From: Phycisphaerae bacterium
GTDB taxonomy: Bacteria > Planctomycetota > Phycisphaerae > UBA1845
Direction: 5' to 3'
Length of the DNA: 64,000 bases
NCBI GenBank assembly: GCA_029260015.1
Contig: JAJDEB010000036.1
Span: 620,001-684,000 of the forward strand
The notes beneath the pieces were generated by a model, which saw nothing but the letters and a program-made list of their open reading frames with translations, did no database searches and was not told where the DNA came from. The first letter of the stretch is position 1, and every line of letters starts with the position of its first letter. A program made the position numbers and the translations under genes. Shown one piece after another: positions 62,152 to 64,000 of this stretch.

Positions 62152-64000
62152 TCAATCTTGGTCGTTAATGGATAGCACTTCCTGCCACTCCTCCACCATA
62201 GCGTCACGACCTCGATTTGGTTCATCTTCGTTCCATGCGGTGTACAGCCGCACTAATTCACGTCGCGTGTCGAGCGTTCGACGGTGGTCGGAACCCAGGG
62301 TTGATTCAAAAACCCTTTCGGCTTCCAGCAGCGCTGCTTCCGCCGCTGCGTATTTCTTCAGCTCGATCAGCGTTCTTCCGTGTCCCGTGAGGAAATGTGG
62401 TATGGCTCTGGCAAAATTTGCTCGTGCCCCAGCCAGCGCTTCGACACCAATCGCATCTGCCTGTTCCAGGCGGCCTGTCTGGCGCAGGATGACCGACATA
62501 TCAAAGATCGCTTGCAATGTCTGAGGGTGTTCATCCCCCAACACGCGTCGACAACCTTCAAGGGCATCACGGTACAAGGCTTCTGATTCGTCAAGCCGGC
62601 CCAGCGTTTGCAGCAAATAGGCCAAACTGCTTACGCTCCTCAAAGTGTTGTAATGGTCATTTCCCAAACTCTGGCGAGTACCTTCCAGCGACTCGCGATA
62701 GTACGCTTCTGCTTCTTCAAGATTCCCCATGAGTTCGAGAATCAACCCCATATTGCTGATCGAATCCTGCGTGTGCGGATGATCGTTTCCCAAGATGCGC
62801 CGCCTGCGTTCCAATACTTCGGTAAGGTACTCCCGCGCCTCTTCGTACCTGTTGACTTCGCTCAACTGCAAACCGAACTGGCTCATGGTCGAAAGCGTGT
62901 ACGGATGGTCGTCACCGAGAACGCGGCGAAAACCCTCCAACGCTCTTCGTCCATAGGCCTCCGCTTCCTCGGCGTATCCCATCAACATCCGCAGGTGACT
63001 AAGGTTGTGCAATCCAATCAGCGTTCGTTCGTGATCGTCACCGTGGATCCGGCGAAAACCCTCCTGTGCTTCCAGTGCGATCGGATGCGCCTCGTCCAGT
63101 CTCTCTAACGTGACAAGTAAGTTGGCAAGATTGGCCAGCGACATCACGGTGTCCGCGTGCTGTTCGCCCAATAATTTTCGACGCCCCTCGAGTGCTTCGC
63201 GGTAGTAGGTTTCTGCGTCCTCGAGACGCCCCATATAATGCATCAACAAGCCGAGATCGTCGATCGAACTGAGCGTGTCCGCATGATCGTTTCCCAACAC
63301 CGCCCGCCGGCCTTTGAGCGCCTTTCGCTCAGTAGTCTCAGCCTCAGAATAGTCGCCCATGTCCTTAAGCAATGCACCGATGGATGCGAGAGTTTCGAAC
63401 GTATCGGGGTGTTCGTCGCCAAGCGTGTCGCGTCGCACCTCCAGCGCCCGCACGAATTGTGTATGCGCAGCGTTGTATAGACCCAGGGCCCTGTAAGTAT
63501 CTCCGATTGTCTGACGCAGCGCAGCTTCAACAGCCGGTTGATTTACAAAATCCTTTTCAAGGGTATCAACCGCAAGCGACAGCAGGTTCTCATCCAGCAG
63601 AGTCAAGGCGAGGTCCGTCGAATTCACCTTGCCAGTCAGTTGATCGAACGTGGCCATCATCTCTTCGACTTCATCCGTCGAAACATTCTGTTCTGCAAGT
63701 GCGCTCCGGATGCGGCTGGCTAAGTCCGTCAGAACGTGTTGTCCCAACTGTTCCGGTTCGACACCGCTGAGCATGGATTGCTGAAAGTCAACGACTGTCT
63801 TGAGATGGTCGCGAGCTTGTTCGGCTTGTTCGCGCGCTTGTCGCTGGGCGATCTCGGCAAGGCGTGCCCGCTCGGCTTCTTTTACGGCGACGGCTGCGTT
63901 CTTTTCAGCGGTAATGCGCAAACTGTCGGCTTGTGTGTATAGCACGCTCATCCAAACGCCAAACCCAACCACGACAACGAACAAGGACGCGACAAAACCA
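62152..64000 (-). CDS. C-terminal part of a Ser/Thr kinase-TPR protein (runs off the right edge)
   Basis: The frame is open to the window edge, so only the end of the gene is present (616 codons). It begins in a transmembrane helix (SLFVVVVGFGVWMSVLYTQ), then a coiled coil (AAVAVKEAERARLAEIAQRQ) and about nine TPR-like repeats of the pattern ALxxRRxxLGxxHxDTL (about 150-590 of the visible part). This is the layout of the kinases at 691 and 40088 downstream of their kinase domains; the kinase and probably an ECF sigma gene should lie beyond 64000. Start and kinase domain are not seen. Confidence 0.85.
   Translation of the reverse strand, partial: GFVASLFVVVVGFGVWMSVLYTQADSLRITAEKNAAVAVKEAERARLAEIAQRQAREQAEQARDHLKTVVDFQQSMLSGVEPEQLGQHVLTDLASRIRSALAEQNVSTDEVEEMMATFDQLTGKVNSTDLALTLLDENLLSLAVDTLEKDFVNQPAVEAALRQTIGDTYRALGLYNAAHTQFVRALEVRRDTLGDEHPDTFETLASIGALLKDMGDYSEAETTERKALKGRRAVLGNDHADTLSSIDDLGLLMHYMGRLEDAETYYREALEGRRKLLGEQHADTVMSLANLANLLVTLERLDEAHPIALEAQEGFRRIHGDDHERTLIGLHNLSHLRMLMGYAEEAEAYGRRALEGFRRVLGDDHPYTLSTMSQFGLQLSEVNRYEEAREYLTEVLERRRRILGNDHPHTQDSISNMGLILELMGNLEEAEAYYRESLEGTRQSLGNDHYNTLRSVSSLAYLLQTLGRLDESEALYRDALEGCRRVLGDEHPQTLQAIFDMSVILRQTGRLEQADAIGVEALAGARANFARAIPHFLTGHGRTLIELKKYAAAEAALLEAERVFESTLGSDHRRTLDTRRELVRLYTAWNEDEPNRGRDAMVEEWQEVLSINDQD

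Noticed and set aside
1..64000. Prophage, insertion sequence, CRISPR array or replication origin
   Set aside because: I saw no transposase, integrase, phage structural gene, regular spacer-repeat array or DnaA-box cluster.

Overview
The window looks like chromosomal DNA of a planctomycete, probably Phycisphaerae-like. The signs are: several ECF sigma factor genes coupled to Ser/Thr kinases with TPR tails; large secreted proteins built from DCNxNGxPDxCD-type calcium-binding repeats and ending in dockerin-like EF-hand pairs; small proteins ending in a planctomycete-style CxCGYxLxGxxSGxCPECG ribbon; and a LysW-type amino acid pathway. I see no ribosomal operon, phage, insertion sequence or CRISPR array. 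The affiliation is an inference from gene content only.

Left part (1-9760): an ECF sigma/kinase pair; an arsenic operon (arsR-arsD-arsA, followed by a decayed arsC) on the minus strand with no efflux pump in view; a GlxA-type regulator divergent from a four-gene operon (rhodanese, GNAT, PhzF, NIPSNAP).

Centre-left (9870-15160): a minus-strand operon lysW-lysX-lysY-GATase-lysZ-lysJ, with a selenoprotein gene downstream. LysW is the carrier protein on which alpha-aminoadipate (or glutamate) is activated, reduced and aminated. Here its C-terminus reads EDWGQ instead of the usual EDWGE, and the operon contains a class II glutamine amidotransferase-like protein. I propose that this enzyme deamidates the terminal Gln, by analogy with Pup and Dop. 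The downstream gene reads through an in-frame TGA inside a UxxC redox motif and has a good bacterial SECIS hairpin just after the TGA.

Centre (15357-23653): an RNA-repair locus. RtcR (plus strand) is divergent from a sigma-54 promoter, which is followed on the minus strand by five tRNA genes, rtcB, a HEPN-motif protein, a cysteine-rich protein, rtcA, two overlapping tRNA-like elements, and then a slipin gene and tRNA-His. All five array tRNAs decode codons beginning with C, and all have G36-A37, where Leu and Pro tRNAs normally have G37. This suggests an inducible supply of atypical, possibly nuclease-resistant tRNAs alongside the ligase.

Right half (23650-64000): an RDD membrane protein, a large exported TPR protein, a beta-propeller-like lipoprotein, a matrixin protease, a DUF11 protein, two signalling proteins (HDOD-REC-GGDEF and PilZ-REC-degenerate Hpt), a STAND-type ATPase with near-identical 126-bp repeats, a second ECF/kinase pair, two tandem paralogous secreted repeat proteins that share a 119-bp leader, a third ECF/kinase unit with an FGE-like domain, a cluster of unknown envelope proteins ending in a 1309-residue membrane protein, and the C-terminal part of a fourth kinase-TPR protein running off the right edge. 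Palindromic intergenic repeats are scattered through 16.6-27.4 kb.
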